Assembly: GCA_030842085.1 (NCBI GenBank)
Contig: JAUUSE010000004.1
Coordinates: 1 to 64,000, forward strand
Direction: 5' to 3'
DNA from: Timburyella sp030842085
GTDB lineage: Bacteria > Bacillota > Clostridia > Oscillospirales > Acutalibacteraceae
DNA length: 64,000 nucleotides
Part shown: positions 8,803-18,618 of the stretch, piece by piece
How positions within the stretch are numbered: position 1 is the first letter of the stretch
Layout of the letters: every line of letters starts with the position of its first letter
Notes under the pieces: generated by a model
Seen by the model: only the letters and a program-made list of their open reading frames with translations
Database searches by the model: none
What the model was told of the DNA's origin: nothing
Program-made: the position numbers and the translations under genes

Positions 8803-9093
8803 ATGTCAGAAGAAAAAAACAAATTTCTTACTTATAAGGGTAAGCCGTTAGTCCGAAACGGCAATACTATCTACTATGGTAACATGTCTGATAAATATGT
8901 CATAATGATGCAGATTATGAGTACTAAAACCGTAAATGATTTGGAGCTTGCCGATAAGGTTATAATCCAACTGATGTATACCGATCCTGACATAAAGACA
9001 AGAGACAGGGTTGTCAAAAAGAGCGAGAAGCACGGTTTATATAATGCTATGGACATTGGCTCAATATGGCTTGAAAGGGCGCTCGCTGAATAA
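8803..9093 (+). CDS. Conserved small clostridial protein of unknown function
   Basis: A 96-residue soluble protein with no signal peptide or membrane segment. Residues KFLTYKGKPLVRNGNTIYYG, followed by MSDKYVIMMQI, and the end SEKHGLYNAMDIGSIWLERA look strongly conserved among Clostridia as I remember them, but I know no function. AAAGGTG precedes the ATG, and a strong terminator follows, so it is probably transcribed alone. It sits between ireB and the van-like genes with no overlap. The 8542-8802 spacer contains no obvious gene. The coding call is confident; the function is not assigned. Confidence 0.8.
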   Translation: MSEEKNKFLTYKGKPLVRNGNTIYYGNMSDKYVIMMQIMSTKTVNDLELADKVIIQLMYTDPDIKTRDRVVKKSEKHGLYNAMDIGSIWLERALAE

Positions 9094-9103
9094 TTGCATA
9101 TAT

Positions 9104-9136
9104 AAAAAAAGGCCGAAAAAATTCGGCCTTTTTTAT
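9104..9136 (+). terminator. Intrinsic terminator after the 96-residue gene
   Basis: AAAAAAAGGCCGAA pairs with TTCGGCCTTTTTTT around a short A-rich loop. The stem-loop has an A-run before and a T-run after, so it could work in both directions. Confidence 0.88.
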
Positions 9137-9211
9137 TATATTTTATCTCCATAATATATTGACTTTGCTCAGCCGGCAAGTAATAGATTAATTTTATTAT
9201 TATAATCATTT

Positions 9212-9282
9212 TTGACATTATATATCAAATCGGGTACAATCTGAAATGTCGTATGAAAACGTAGTTAAAAACAACCTTTATA
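9212..9282 (+). promoter_or_regulatory. vanR promoter region with VanR-box-like repeat
   Basis: TTGACA (9212-9217) and TACAAT (9235-9240) with 17-bp spacing form a near-consensus sigma-A promoter. Just downstream, TCGTATGAAAA (9249-9259) resembles the 12-bp VanR-binding consensus TTGTAGGAAATT, with C or A variants allowed at some positions. A weaker related copy, ACGTAGTTAAAA, lies at 9259-9270. A TTTATA hexamer at 9277-9282 could be the -10 box of a second, VanR-activated promoter. The layout suggests basal expression plus autoregulation (inference). Confidence 0.6.
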
Positions 9283-9301
9283 GCAATTGAGAGTGATATT
9301 A

Positions 9302-10000
9302 ATGGAAGAAACAATATTAATTGTAGACGATGAATGCGAAATAGCAGATTTAGTTGAGGTTTATCTAAAAAATGAAGGATATGCTGTATTCAAATTTTAT
9401 AATTCTGCCGACGCGCTTAAGTGCGTTGAAAGAGAAAAAATAAGCCTTGCTATTCTCGATGTTATGCTGCCAGATATGGATGGCTTTACATTATGTCAAA
9501 AAATAAGGGAAAACCATCTCTTCCCTATCATAATGCTTACTGCAAAGGTCGAAGATATAGACAAAATAACCGGCCTTACGCTTGGTGCAGACGATTATAT
9601 CACCAAGCCTTTTAATCCTCTTGAATTAGTCGCAAGAGTAAAAACACAGCTAAGAAGATACAAGCGGTATAATTTGCCTGAATCGGCTTTTGACAATATT
9701 GACGAATATGATATACGCGGGCTTCATATTTCTAAAGGCAGCCATGAATGCACGCTTAACGGGAAAAATTTGGCTCTTACACCTATTGAATTTAATATTT
9801 TGTGGTATTTATGCGAGCATCTTGACAGCGTCGTATCATCTGAAGAACTGTTTGAAGCGGTTTGGGGAGAAAAATATCTTGACAGCAACAATACGGTAAT
9901 GGCCCATATAGCGCGGCTGCGCGAAAAAATGGGTGAACCGGCGCGCAGACCTAAATTTATAAAAACCGTGTGGGGAGTTGGCTATAAAATTGAAAAATAA
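9302..10000 (+). CDS. vanR: VanR-type OmpR-family response regulator
   Basis: 232 residues, the same size as VanR of glycopeptide-resistance clusters. The receiver domain has D9, D10 and phosphoacceptor D53 (LAILDVMLPDMDG) and the conserved lysine in TKPFNPLEL. The C-terminal winged helix ends in IKTVWGVGYKIEK, matching the VanA-type VanR ending as I recall it. ATG at 9302 is preferred; an in-frame TTG at 9287 is less likely. The gene overlaps vanS by 23 bases. It would bind the TCGTAAGAA-type repeats at 9249 and 11271 when phosphorylated. General PhoB-type regulators are the alternative, but the similarity to VanR and the vanS/vanW context favour this call. Confidence 0.88.
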   Translation: MEETILIVDDECEIADLVEVYLKNEGYAVFKFYNSADALKCVEREKISLAILDVMLPDMDGFTLCQKIRENHLFPIIMLTAKVEDIDKITGLTLGADDYITKPFNPLELVARVKTQLRRYKRYNLPESAFDNIDEYDIRGLHISKGSHECTLNGKNLALTPIEFNILWYLCEHLDSVVSSEELFEAVWGEKYLDSNNTVMAHIARLREKMGEPARRPKFIKTVWGVGYKIEK

Positions 10001-11132
10001 TATTCTTAAATCATCTGACGATTACCGACAGCTTAAACGTAAAATATTTTTAAGAACGCTTATTATGCTTGTAATCTCTATTGCAGTTATTTGGTTCTTG
10101 TCTGTTATTGTGGTTCGCGGGAATTTTGCAAACGGTATGGTCAGCCTAATTCAAAGACTTTTTAACTTGGATTACAATTCTGCCTTAGATTTGTATTCAA
10201 TTATTTTCCGCAATAATAAATATATATTAATATTGATAGCTATAGCCGTGGTTTTTATAATTATTTTCCGAATTTATCTTAACTGGTTTTCTAAATACTT
10301 TAACGAGATAAACCGCGGCATCGATGCCCTCGCTAAAGAGGATGGCGGAGATATTGTTCTTTCTGACGAACTGGCAGCAACTAAGAAAAAAATAAATTCT
10401 ATAAAGCATACGCTGCAGCAGCGGGAGTTTGACGCGCAATTAGCCGAACAGCGAAAAAACGACCTTATAGTATATCTTGCCCACGACCTCAAAACTCCGC
10501 TTACGTCTGTTATTGGATACCTTACGCTTCTACATGACGAGCGTCAAATTTCTGAAGAGCTGCGTGAAAAATATTTAGCTATTTCTCTTGACAAAGCAGA
10601 GCGCTTGGAAGATTTAATAAATGAATTTTTCGAAATAACACGCTTTAATTTATCAAACATTGAGCTGCAGCTAAGTTATGTAAATCTTTCAAGAATGCTG
10701 CAGCAGCTTATATTTGAATTTAAGCCTATGTTTTCGGAGAAAAATCTTGACTGCAAGTTAGATATAGCTCCTGACATTTCTTTACGCTGCGACGTAGACA
10801 AAATGCAGAGAGTTTTTGATAATCTCCTTATAAATGCTGTAAATTACAGCTATAACGGCAGCACTATAAATATATCTGTCGCTCAGGATGAGAACGGCAC
10901 GCTCATTAAATTTGTAAACAGCGGAAATACCATTCCTAAAGAAAAGCTCAGCAGGATATTCGAGCAGTTTTATCGCCTTGATTCGTCACGCAGCGCCAAA
11001 AGCGGCGGCTCAGGTCTTGGTCTTGCTATCGCAAAGCAAATAATCGAGCTTCATGGAGGAAAAATTTCCGCTGAAAGTCATAATGATACTGTTTCATTCA
11101 TTATTTGGCTTCCATTAACGCCTGAAGAGTAA
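9978..11132 (+). CDS. vanS: VanS-type sensor histidine kinase
   Basis: 384 residues with two transmembrane segments (about 25-46 and 82-100) enclosing a short extracytoplasmic loop, as in VanA-type VanS. The H-box EQRKNDLIVYLAHDLKTPLT carries H169, followed by the N-box NLLINAVNYS and the G-box GSGLGLAIAKQII. The TTG start inside vanR gives AIKLKNN, close to the VKLKN-like start recalled for VanS of VanA. Such kinases sense glycopeptides or altered lipid II and phosphorylate VanR. It forms an operon with vanR. Specific glycopeptide sensing is inferred, not shown. Confidence 0.88.
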   Translation: MAIKLKNNILKSSDDYRQLKRKIFLRTLIMLVISIAVIWFLSVIVVRGNFANGMVSLIQRLFNLDYNSALDLYSIIFRNNKYILILIAIAVVFIIIFRIYLNWFSKYFNEINRGIDALAKEDGGDIVLSDELAATKKKINSIKHTLQQREFDAQLAEQRKNDLIVYLAHDLKTPLTSVIGYLTLLHDERQISEELREKYLAISLDKAERLEDLINEFFEITRFNLSNIELQLSYVNLSRMLQQLIFEFKPMFSEKNLDCKLDIAPDISLRCDVDKMQRVFDNLLINAVNYSYNGSTINISVAQDENGTLIKFVNSGNTIPKEKLSRIFEQFYRLDSSRSAKSGGSGLGLAIAKQIIELHGGKISAESHNDTVSFIIWLPLTPEE

Positions 11133-11257
11133 GCATTCAAGGCTCTTGCTTATGAAAATCATTTATAGTGTCGTCAGGCAGCAAAAGCTGTTTTTGCATG
11201 GCGACTCAATAAATTTAAAGATTATATTTTTGGAATGCTTTTTGCGCACATTTAAAT

Positions 11258-11317
11258 TTGACAAAATTCGTCGTAAGAAAATCGTAAGAATTTCGTTGTA
11301 TAAATGTAAGCTATTAT
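11258..11317 (+). promoter_or_regulatory. Candidate VanR-activated promoter with three 11-bp direct repeats
   Basis: Three repeats start 11 bp apart: TCGTAAGAAAA (11271), TCGTAAGAATT (11282) and the weaker TCGTTGTATAA (11293). The first two fit the published VanR-binding consensus closely, and 11-bp phasing puts them on the same DNA face. TTGACA occurs at 11258-11263 without a matching -10. TATTAT at 11312-11317 is a plausible -10 box, with the repeats occupying the -35 position as expected for activation. In van clusters this arrangement precedes the resistance genes. Here an intrinsic terminator follows about 25 bp downstream and vanW about 290 bp downstream. Confidence 0.65.
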
Positions 11318-11340
11318 TCTAAAAAAGCGAAAATATATTT

Positions 11341-11386
11341 ATCCCCTTTCTGGTACGATAATCGTACAAAAAGGGGATTTTTATTT
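11341..11386 (+). terminator. Intrinsic terminator or attenuator between vanS and vanW
   Basis: ATCCCCTTT at 11341 and its complement AAAGGGGAT, with the inner pair GTACGAT/ATCGTAC, form a long stem followed by TTTTTATTTTT. It lies only about 20 bases after the likely start site of the VanR-box promoter, so it may act as an attenuator of vanW or end a very short RNA. It also ends read-through from vanRS. From 11387 to 11610 I see no other gene. Confidence 0.8.
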
Positions 11387-11610
11387 TTATAAGTCAAATT
11401 TACAGCAGTTAATCATTACGGCAGCACACTTTTTAAAGTTACAGCATTATCTTCTTTATAACAAAACTGCACACCAAATCTACGACATTTTATAATGCTC
11501 AGTTTTGTCGCTGTATACAGCGCCGTGCTGTACATAAAAGCATTGCAAGGATTTACACTGCTTCGGCTGCTTATTATCCCAATAAATTTATAAGGAGCAT
11601 AAATAACTCT

Positions 11611-12438
11611 ATGTCAAGAAAACGACTGACTGAAATTTTTCCATCTCTTCTGCCGTTTAGAAAAGCAGAGAAAAAGTTTTTCTTTTATTTAAAAATGAAA
11701 TTTGACGGGCATCATTATTCCGAAACAGTTCTTAAAAATCAACTGCCATTTAAGCTTTTTGAAGCGCGCTCAAACATGTTTAACCAATACACTGGATTTG
11801 ATGCATCATATCAAACTAACAAGGCTCACAATTTAAGGCTGGCCGCTGCAAAATTAGACGGCATGATTGTTTATCCCGGAGAAACATTTTCATTATGTCA
11901 GGCAATAAGAAATGCGGACAAGGAGATACCTTACAAAAACGGCCTGATTCTAATGAACGGAAGATGGACTACAGCTTACGGCGGAGGATTATGCCAAATA
12001 AGCAGCCTTCTGTTTTGGCTATTTTTGCATTCACCTCTTACAATAATTGAACGTCACGGACACGGAATACAAAATTTTCCGTATAATTTTTACGATGGAG
12101 TAAAGGGTGTAGACGCCGCAATATATGAAGGCTGGCTTGATTTGAAAGCAAAAAATGACACCGATTATGCATTTCAAATAAAAATAGAGTTTAATAATGA
12201 AAACATTATCGGCCAGCTTTTTGCCCAGCGCGACATCGGATTGTCATACAGCATTACCAATGGAAACACTGTATACTATAGGAAAAACGGAAAAATATAT
12301 GAAGAAACCGATATACTGCGCAGCATTATGTCAGATATGTCAAATCAAAGTATAGCTATGGAAAGGCTTTACAGAAACAAATGCCAAATCGGATATGAGC
12401 TTCCAAGCAACACTTTAATTGATGATAAATATATATAA
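11611..12438 (+). CDS. vanW: VanW-family protein
   Basis: 275 residues matching VanW, the accessory protein of unknown function in vanB and vanG clusters. Recognisable stretches are the conserved core YPGETFSLCQAIRNADKEIP and TAYGGGLCQISSLLFWLFLH, and ERHGHGIQNFP. There is no signal peptide, unlike the larger secreted YoaR-type VanW proteins, so this is the short van-cluster type. The ATG at 11611 lies 13 bases after AAGGAG, a slightly long spacing. It follows vanRS and VanR-box-like repeats, but no vanH, ligase, vanX, vanY or vanT is in the window. The cluster is therefore incomplete for classical resistance. Confidence 0.88.
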   Translation: MSRKRLTEIFPSLLPFRKAEKKFFFYLKMKFDGHHYSETVLKNQLPFKLFEARSNMFNQYTGFDASYQTNKAHNLRLAAAKLDGMIVYPGETFSLCQAIRNADKEIPYKNGLILMNGRWTTAYGGGLCQISSLLFWLFLHSPLTIIERHGHGIQNFPYNFYDGVKGVDAAIYEGWLDLKAKNDTDYAFQIKIEFNNENIIGQLFAQRDIGLSYSITNGNTVYYRKNGKIYEETDILRSIMSDMSNQSIAMERLYRNKCQIGYELPSNTLIDDKYI

Positions 12439-12754
12439 ATTTCGTATAGGCAATTTTAATTAAAGCTATGTCACGTTTGAAACTCTGACTAATTTTATTA
12501 TAAGCGCATGTAAATTCTATGACAAAACTTAAAAATAAAAATGTGCTTGAAAGAATTATACATCAAATCTTTATGTAACAAGATAGTTCTAAATCTCAGT
12601 CACTTTAATAGTTTTCTCATTACAAAAAGCGTAGCAAGTAAAGTTCATATCTTCCCTTGTATTGCTTATTCCGACGTGTAAAGAGACAGCAAAAAAGGTG
12701 CCCTCTCCAGATGATATCAGCTACCTGTCATCTAACATACCAGCATATCAGCTG
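12439..12754. other. Intergenic region between vanW and the 128-residue gene
   Basis: No gene is seen. On the minus strand after the neighbouring stop, an imperfect hairpin AGATGA...TCATCT (about 12710-12735) is followed by GGAGAGGGCACCTTTTTTGC near 12690-12708, a possible terminator of the leftward gene. The remainder is AT-rich. Confidence 0.4.
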
Positions 12755-13141
12755 TTAAAACTCCAATTCCACGCTATCACTGCTGGAGGTGGTGCGTTCC
12801 AGTAGTTCATGCCAGACGTCATATCCAAGTTCAATTTGAAAAAATTCCTGACTCTCCGGATTCATACGTCTAGGGTATATCGTAATTTTCTCGTCTGTCT
12901 GGGCAATTAAAACACTTTCATGCTCTTCCCGTGCCGCTGCTTTCTCCATCGTCAGCCCGACCAGAATATCAGGCTCATATGGAAGCGCATCCGGGAATCC
13001 CAGCCTAGCTTCCTCGAGAAAGCTATCAGCATCAATCGCAGTCATTTCAGGACATGGAATATAATTGGAATACTGCCCATCTTCAAGCACCACCGCCACG
13101 AAATTGCCGTTTTTATCCTCATAGAGTTTAGTTGTGATCAT
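12755..13141 (-). CDS. Hypothetical protein, 128 residues
   Basis: An acidic soluble protein starting MITTKLYEDKNGNFVAVVLE and ending SSSDSVELEF. There is no signal peptide, membrane helix or catalytic motif that I recognise. Codon use looks more GC-balanced than in neighbouring small genes. It has an upstream AAGGGAGG-type ribosome binding site before ATG 13141. The gene stands alone between vanW and the repeat block and looks like an acquired singleton; proteins of this style occur in clostridial mobile elements (inference from general resemblance only). I assign no function. Confidence 0.6.
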   Translation of the reverse strand: MITTKLYEDKNGNFVAVVLEDGQYSNYIPCPEMTAIDADSFLEEARLGFPDALPYEPDILVGLTMEKAAAREEHESVLIAQTDEKITIYPRRMNPESQEFFQIELGYDVWHELLERTTSSSDSVELEF

Positions 13142-13487
13142 TACTTTTGCCTCCCTTGTTTTTTATATTATATATTACTAAAAAATAATAGTAAAGGACT
13201 TCTTTGTCAGTCACATTTCGTGAAGCAGGCCGCGTTTGCGTCTAATAGGAAAAGACGCTGCAAACAATACCCAGCAGTCTTTTTTCCGAAAAAGGTTGGT
13301 AGCAAGCCAGAGCTGTCATGAGCGCGCTTGCAAACGAGCAGGCGACGTGAGCATGACACTTTTTGTGGGTGGTAACGGCAGTCTGTGCAGTGAAGCCGTG
13401 ATTTTAAAAAATCGCAACTAACCCAATGGCTCACCGCGATATATGGTTGCGCTGCAAACAATACCCACTATAAGCACGAGCAACAAG

Positions 13488-13530
13488 ATAAAAAGCTGAA
13501 TCTGGAACGCGAACACGCGTCCAGGCTCAG
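13488..13530 (-). terminator. Second copy of the tRNA-Leu terminator hairpin
   Basis: On the minus strand CTGAGCCTGGACGCG pairs with CGCGTTCCAGATTCAG, followed by CTTTTTATC. It is nearly identical to the hairpin directly after tRNA-Leu at 13961-14007, so the terminator and repeat modules appear to have been duplicated together. Confidence 0.7.
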
Positions 13531-13587
13531 CCTGTCAGCAGGCAACAAAAGAGATGCCTGCGAAAAGTTTTGAAATAGACTCGAACC

Positions 13588-13666
13588 CGCAAAAAGTTGG
13601 TAGCGACAGGAGCCCGTTGCGAGGGCGTTTTGGGCCGGGCAGGTGAGCCGGGCGAGACTTTTTGCG
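13588..13666. repeat. Type-B structured repeat unit with 10-bp inverted ends
   Basis: CGCAAAAAGT (13588-13597) and ACTTTTTGCG (13657-13666) are perfect inverted ends enclosing a GC-rich interior that can form further hairpins (GCCC...GGGC). A diverged copy with the same TTGGTAGC start lies at 13288-13365. Confidence 0.6.
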
Positions 13667-13960
13667 GAAGAGGAGGAACAGTGGAGCGGGTGACTGATTT
13701 TTTATGGAATAAAAAATCAGAACTAGCGCAACTCGTTCCGACGTGAGAAACGTTGACAAAAAAGATATCCGTGCGCATTTAGGAAACCAAACCGCAACCG
13801 CTGGCGCTGGGTTGCGGTTTGGAAAGGAGGCGCAAGGGAGCGGGTGGATGACGTCTTTTTTTGCCGCAAGCATAAAAAGACGTCGGAGTAAAGCGGACTT
13901 TGCTCCAGCGTGGGTTATATTGACAAAATAGATATCCGCTATAAGCGCGAGAGTCAAGGC

Positions 13961-14007
13961 AAAAGAAAAAAACTGAACCTGGAACGCGAACACGCGTCCA
14001 GGCTCAG
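13961..14007 (-). terminator. Intrinsic terminator of tRNA-Leu
   Basis: Directly after the CCA end, the minus strand reads CTGAGCCTGGACGCG, a TGTT loop and CGCGTTCCAGGTTCAG, then TTTTTTTCTTTT. Confidence 0.88.
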
Positions 14008-14009
14008 CT

Positions 14010-14096
14010 TGGTGCCGGTGGCGGGGGTCGAACCCGCACGTCCTTGCGGACAACGGATTTTGAGTCCGTCTCGTCTGCCAGTTCCAACACACCGGC
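14010..14096 (-). tRNA. tRNA-Leu (anticodon CAA)
   Basis: An 87-nt cloverleaf on the minus strand. The acceptor stem GCCGGTG pairs with CACCGGC and is followed by ACCA, so CCA is encoded. The anticodon loop CTCAAAA is closed by ACGGA/TCCGT and gives anticodon CAA, reading UUG. A long variable arm (TGTCCGCAAGGACG) marks a class II tRNA, and the T-loop is GGTTCGACC. The block of repeats lies immediately downstream of its terminator. Confidence 0.95.
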
Positions 14097-14283
14097 ATAT
14101 AAATGCTATAAAGCCACTTTATTATCTCAGCGTCAAAACGCCTTAAAGAGATGCCTTTAAAACACCAACAGCATTTCCAAATTTATATGCCTGTATATTA
14201 TATCACATAAATTCTAAAAATCAACGGATATTCGCACCATTTTTTTCAATACTAATAATAACACCTCTAAAGGAGATATTATT

Positions 14284-14493
14284 ATGGATAAAAAAATAAA
14301 AAAAGTAAGCGGAAACAAGGGAAATCAAGGCGTTCTGACGAGCAAAATCCCGGCTAAAAGCATCAATGACGAGTTTTCCACTCAGGCTATATCACAGCCC
14401 GACAAGAGGCAGCCCAAAACCGGCGTTGCTCTTCCGGACGATGAAAATGTAGAACGTGCAAGAAACTGGGTCGACGAAAACGGATTAAGCTAA
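14284..14493 (+). CDS. Small DUF3787-like (CDIF630_02480 family) spore-surface protein
   Basis: A 69-residue basic-then-acidic protein with no membrane segment. The C-terminal part TGVALPDDENVERARNWVDE resembles the conserved end of the short DUF3787 family annotated as spore-surface protein in Clostridia (a VPIP...AKEWVD-type ending, as I recall it). AAAGGAG lies 8 bases before the ATG. It is followed by its own terminator. The sporulation role is an inference from family resemblance and the spore-former setting. Confidence 0.6.
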   Translation: MDKKIKKVSGNKGNQGVLTSKIPAKSINDEFSTQAISQPDKRQPKTGVALPDDENVERARNWVDENGLS

Positions 14494-14581
14494 AAACATC
14501 ATACTGTTTTTAAGACAGCACTTAAAGTTTTACCCTCTAAAAGCTAAGCAGTGTCAACTGCATACGGCCAATATGATAACT

Positions 14582-14626
14582 AAAATCAGCATAGCAGCCA
14601 TTATTCAAAAGCTATGCTGATTTTTC
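14582..14626 (+). terminator. Intrinsic terminator after the DUF3787-like gene
   Basis: AAAATCAGCATAGC (14582-14595) pairs with GCTATGCTGATTTT (14611-14624), followed by TCTG. The A/T flanks make it potentially bidirectional. The other bases of 14494-14842 hold no gene that I can see. Confidence 0.75.
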
Positions 14627-14842
14627 TGTGCAAAAGCAGCTCGATAAAAACAATCTCTCACTGTGCAGCCGCTCACTGGCATAAAGACATTTCCGGCAGT
14701 ATATCCGATATAATAGCCTTTATAATATTAAAACGGTCTGTGGAATTTTTATATCTGCTGCTTTAAATATCTAACCGAAGGTCAATGCTGAGGTCAAACA
14801 TGATTAAGGCAAGGCATCACGTTTAATTATTTGCAGCAAGCA

Positions 14843-16840
<1,998 letters not shown>

Positions 16841-16924
16841 TCACGACATGAGTATGTTATGACTAAATGCTTTATTTTCGCAAGTTGAAATCTACGCATA
16901 GGCTGTTTGCTTTTAATAAATCCG

Positions 16925-17608
16925 TCAGCTTTCTCCACTCTGCCCTGCATATGCGGACTCTTCGGACGTGTTAGATGCACCCGCTGCAATATTCGCATAA
17001 ACGTTCGGCACGCTTCCTACAAGTATCGTCTCGGCAATTAAATAGCTTGATGCTATCTCTACAGATGTGCTGTGCCACGATGATACCAAATATACCGTTG
17101 TCGTCACTTTCAGCATAATGCGGTGCAGCGTCTGATTTATTCCCGCGCTTTCAAACACGTTTTCATATGACGTCAGGACTCCTTCGGCAAACTGCAGCTT
17201 AAAACTGAGCTTAGGGCCGCGGCCCATAAGCAAGTCGCTGCCGGTAAAGGTTCCTATCGGCACCTTAAACTCGCTGTATTCGCTGCTCGATAAGTTTTCC
17301 ATAATCTTATCGCTTATTTTCGATTTAAGCTGGTTCATTTTTACGGTGTCGGTCTGTATTGCTGATATCTGCGAGCTGTCGTCCTTTTGCAGAGTTACAA
17401 GCTCAGAATAACTTATTCCGTCCTCCGCAAGGACCGCGTCTACAGCATTGTTAAAGGCTTTCTCTGCTATATTTTGAGCATATACTTCAGATATATTCGA
17501 AATAGACGGCCACATGCAGCCGTCTATTGCTATAAAAGCAACAGCAATTATGATAATTATTATGAGCAGTTTCTTTATCGGACTGCTTCTGCGTCGCCCC
17601 ATCTTCAT
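16925..17608 (-). CDS. yunB: Sporulation protein YunB
   Basis: 227 residues: a basic N-terminus, one transmembrane helix at about 13-30 (LLIIIIIIAVAFIAIDG), then an extracytoplasmic domain. The stretches YAQNIAEKAFNNAVDAVL, VPIGTFTGSDLLMGRGPKL and INQTLHRIMLKVTTTVYLV are hallmarks of YunB, a sigma-E-controlled mother-cell membrane protein of unknown biochemical role needed for normal sporulation in B. subtilis. The C-terminal Ser/Glu-rich tail is a low-complexity extension. No partner gene lies next to it. Confidence 0.9.
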   Translation of the reverse strand: MKMGRRRSSPIKKLLIIIIIIAVAFIAIDGCMWPSISNISEVYAQNIAEKAFNNAVDAVLAEDGISYSELVTLQKDDSSQISAIQTDTVKMNQLKSKISDKIMENLSSSEYSEFKVPIGTFTGSDLLMGRGPKLSFKLQFAEGVLTSYENVFESAGINQTLHRIMLKVTTTVYLVSSWHSTSVEIASSYLIAETILVGSVPNVYANIAAGASNTSEESAYAGQSGES

Positions 17609-17973
17609 AAAATTTGCCCCTTTGAAAATATACTTTTACTCTATTACCAGTATATACAAAGGAGCTTTTTTGGTGAAAAAATGGCTCTTTTAACGTCCTA
17701 ATTTTAATTTTTATGCTATTTTTTATTTTCCAGCTGATTTTAATGCTATGCTGCGGCCGACCATTTTAATTAATCGTTCGTTATATGCCCACCGGCACCA
17801 ACAGCCGCATATCATTCGGCAAGCAGTATATCGTCGGAAAGAGGCTGTGCTGCATTGGGCGCCCAAACGCTTCCAAACAGCGGCCGCCCCGACGATGCGG
17901 CAAGCTGCCTGCTGTCGGCTTCAAGAGTAAAGGCAATTACTCATCCGTATGGAAGCGGCAAATGGCTTAAGCG
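17609..17973. other. Intergenic region without recognised gene
   Basis: 365 bp. The left half is AT-rich and could carry the yunB promoter (minus strand). The right half is GC-richer, looks like decayed coding sequence and contains short words (GCTATGCTG, CGGCTTCAA, GCGGCAAATGGC) that recur in the gaps near 18.7 kb and 37.4 kb. I find no supported ORF. Confidence 0.4.
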
Positions 17974-18618
17974 CTACTCCGCCGGCTGCGCGTCAAGCTT
18001 CCAGCTTTCGGTATTCACTATTGTCGCCGCCATCATGGTGCCGTCATTGAATATGAATGTCACTCTATTTGTGCCGTATGTATACACCAATATCCGATAA
18101 TTTTCAAGTACGGGACCAAGCATGAAAAACACATCGCTCTTCTCCGGCTGGCCGCTGCGCTCCGGCTGTCCGAGATGTGCTATTACATCATCCTCCGTCG
18201 CCACATAAAGCGGAAAACCATACGGCTCGCTGTAGCTGACTATGGCCGATATAACCTCATTTGAATCCGGAAGATAACAATACAGCTCGTTTACGGCGTT
18301 AAGCTCTATATGACTGCTGAACTCATTCTCTGTAAGTGTTATCTCACCGTGGCCGTCGTCCGCGCTCGATTCTGTGCTGCTCGCAGCGTTTTCATAATAT
18401 GCCCTTACCGCGTCCGCATTGTCGCCTAATTTTATCTCAAGCGGATACATCTGTCCGGCTGTTGCGTATTCGCTCACATTTACCGGCGTAAACGATAAGT
18501 CCGGCTGCGACACAAACGGCGCTTCAGACGATACCGTACCGCTGCTGCCGTCACCGCATGATGTCAGCAGTCCAACAACCATAAATAATGACATAAACAA
18601 AGCTGTCAGTTTTTTCAT
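17974..18618 (-). CDS. Predicted lipoprotein of unknown function
   Basis: A 214-residue protein with a lipoprotein signal: MKKLTALFMSLFMVVGLLTSC, where the cysteine at about 21 is the lipidation site. The mature part starts with a Ser/Gly-rich tether and continues as a soluble domain with no family I recognise. Features include VNELYCYLPDSNEVISAIVS and a late DVFFMLGPVLENYRILVYTY. It would be anchored on the outer face of the membrane. It is monocistronic between yunB and pncB. Confidence 0.78.
   Translation of the reverse strand: MKKLTALFMSLFMVVGLLTSCGDGSSGTVSSEAPFVSQPDLSFTPVNVSEYATAGQMYPLEIKLGDNADAVRAYYENAASSTESSADDGHGEITLTENEFSSHIELNAVNELYCYLPDSNEVISAIVSYSEPYGFPLYVATEDDVIAHLGQPERSGQPEKSDVFFMLGPVLENYRILVYTYGTNRVTFIFNDGTMMAATIVNTESWKLDAQPAE

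Larger units (their letters stand above)
13250..13960. repeat. Block of modular structured repeats downstream of tRNA-Leu
   Basis: About 700 bp of related, foldable units with no credible gene. Type A occurs at about 13680-13778 and 13830-13946. Both copies have GGAGG, then GGAGCGGGTG, a different perfect hairpin in each, and end near TTGACAAAA-AGATATCCG. The hairpin arms are 13694-13705/13709-13720 in one and 13850-13860/13874-13884 in the other. A degenerate third copy may lie at 13380-13475. Type B occurs at 13288-13365 and 13588-13666: AAAAAGTTGGTAGC...ACTTTTTG. A 13-bp perfect stem (13787-13799/13810-13822) lies between the A copies. GCTGCAAACAATACCCA is directly repeated at 13257 and 13451. 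Frames open through this block are coincidental. Confidence 0.7.

Noticed and set aside
12673..12689. GACGTGTAAAGAGACAG resembles the Tn5 mosaic end / tagmentation adapter
   Set aside because: It lacks one base, differs at another, and stands alone with continuous sequence on both sides. Chance similarity is more likely than an adapter or a transposon end.
13535..14098. Long open frames on both strands through the repeat block
   Set aside because: They run across tRNA-Leu, two terminators and several hairpins, overlap each other, and have no ribosome binding site. Their similarity to each other comes from the DNA repeats.
13900..14100. tRNA-Leu as an occupied integration site
   Set aside because: No integrase gene and no repeated 3-prime tRNA end (attachment-site duplicate) could be found nearby, so the repeats beside it are not evidence of an integrated element by themselves.
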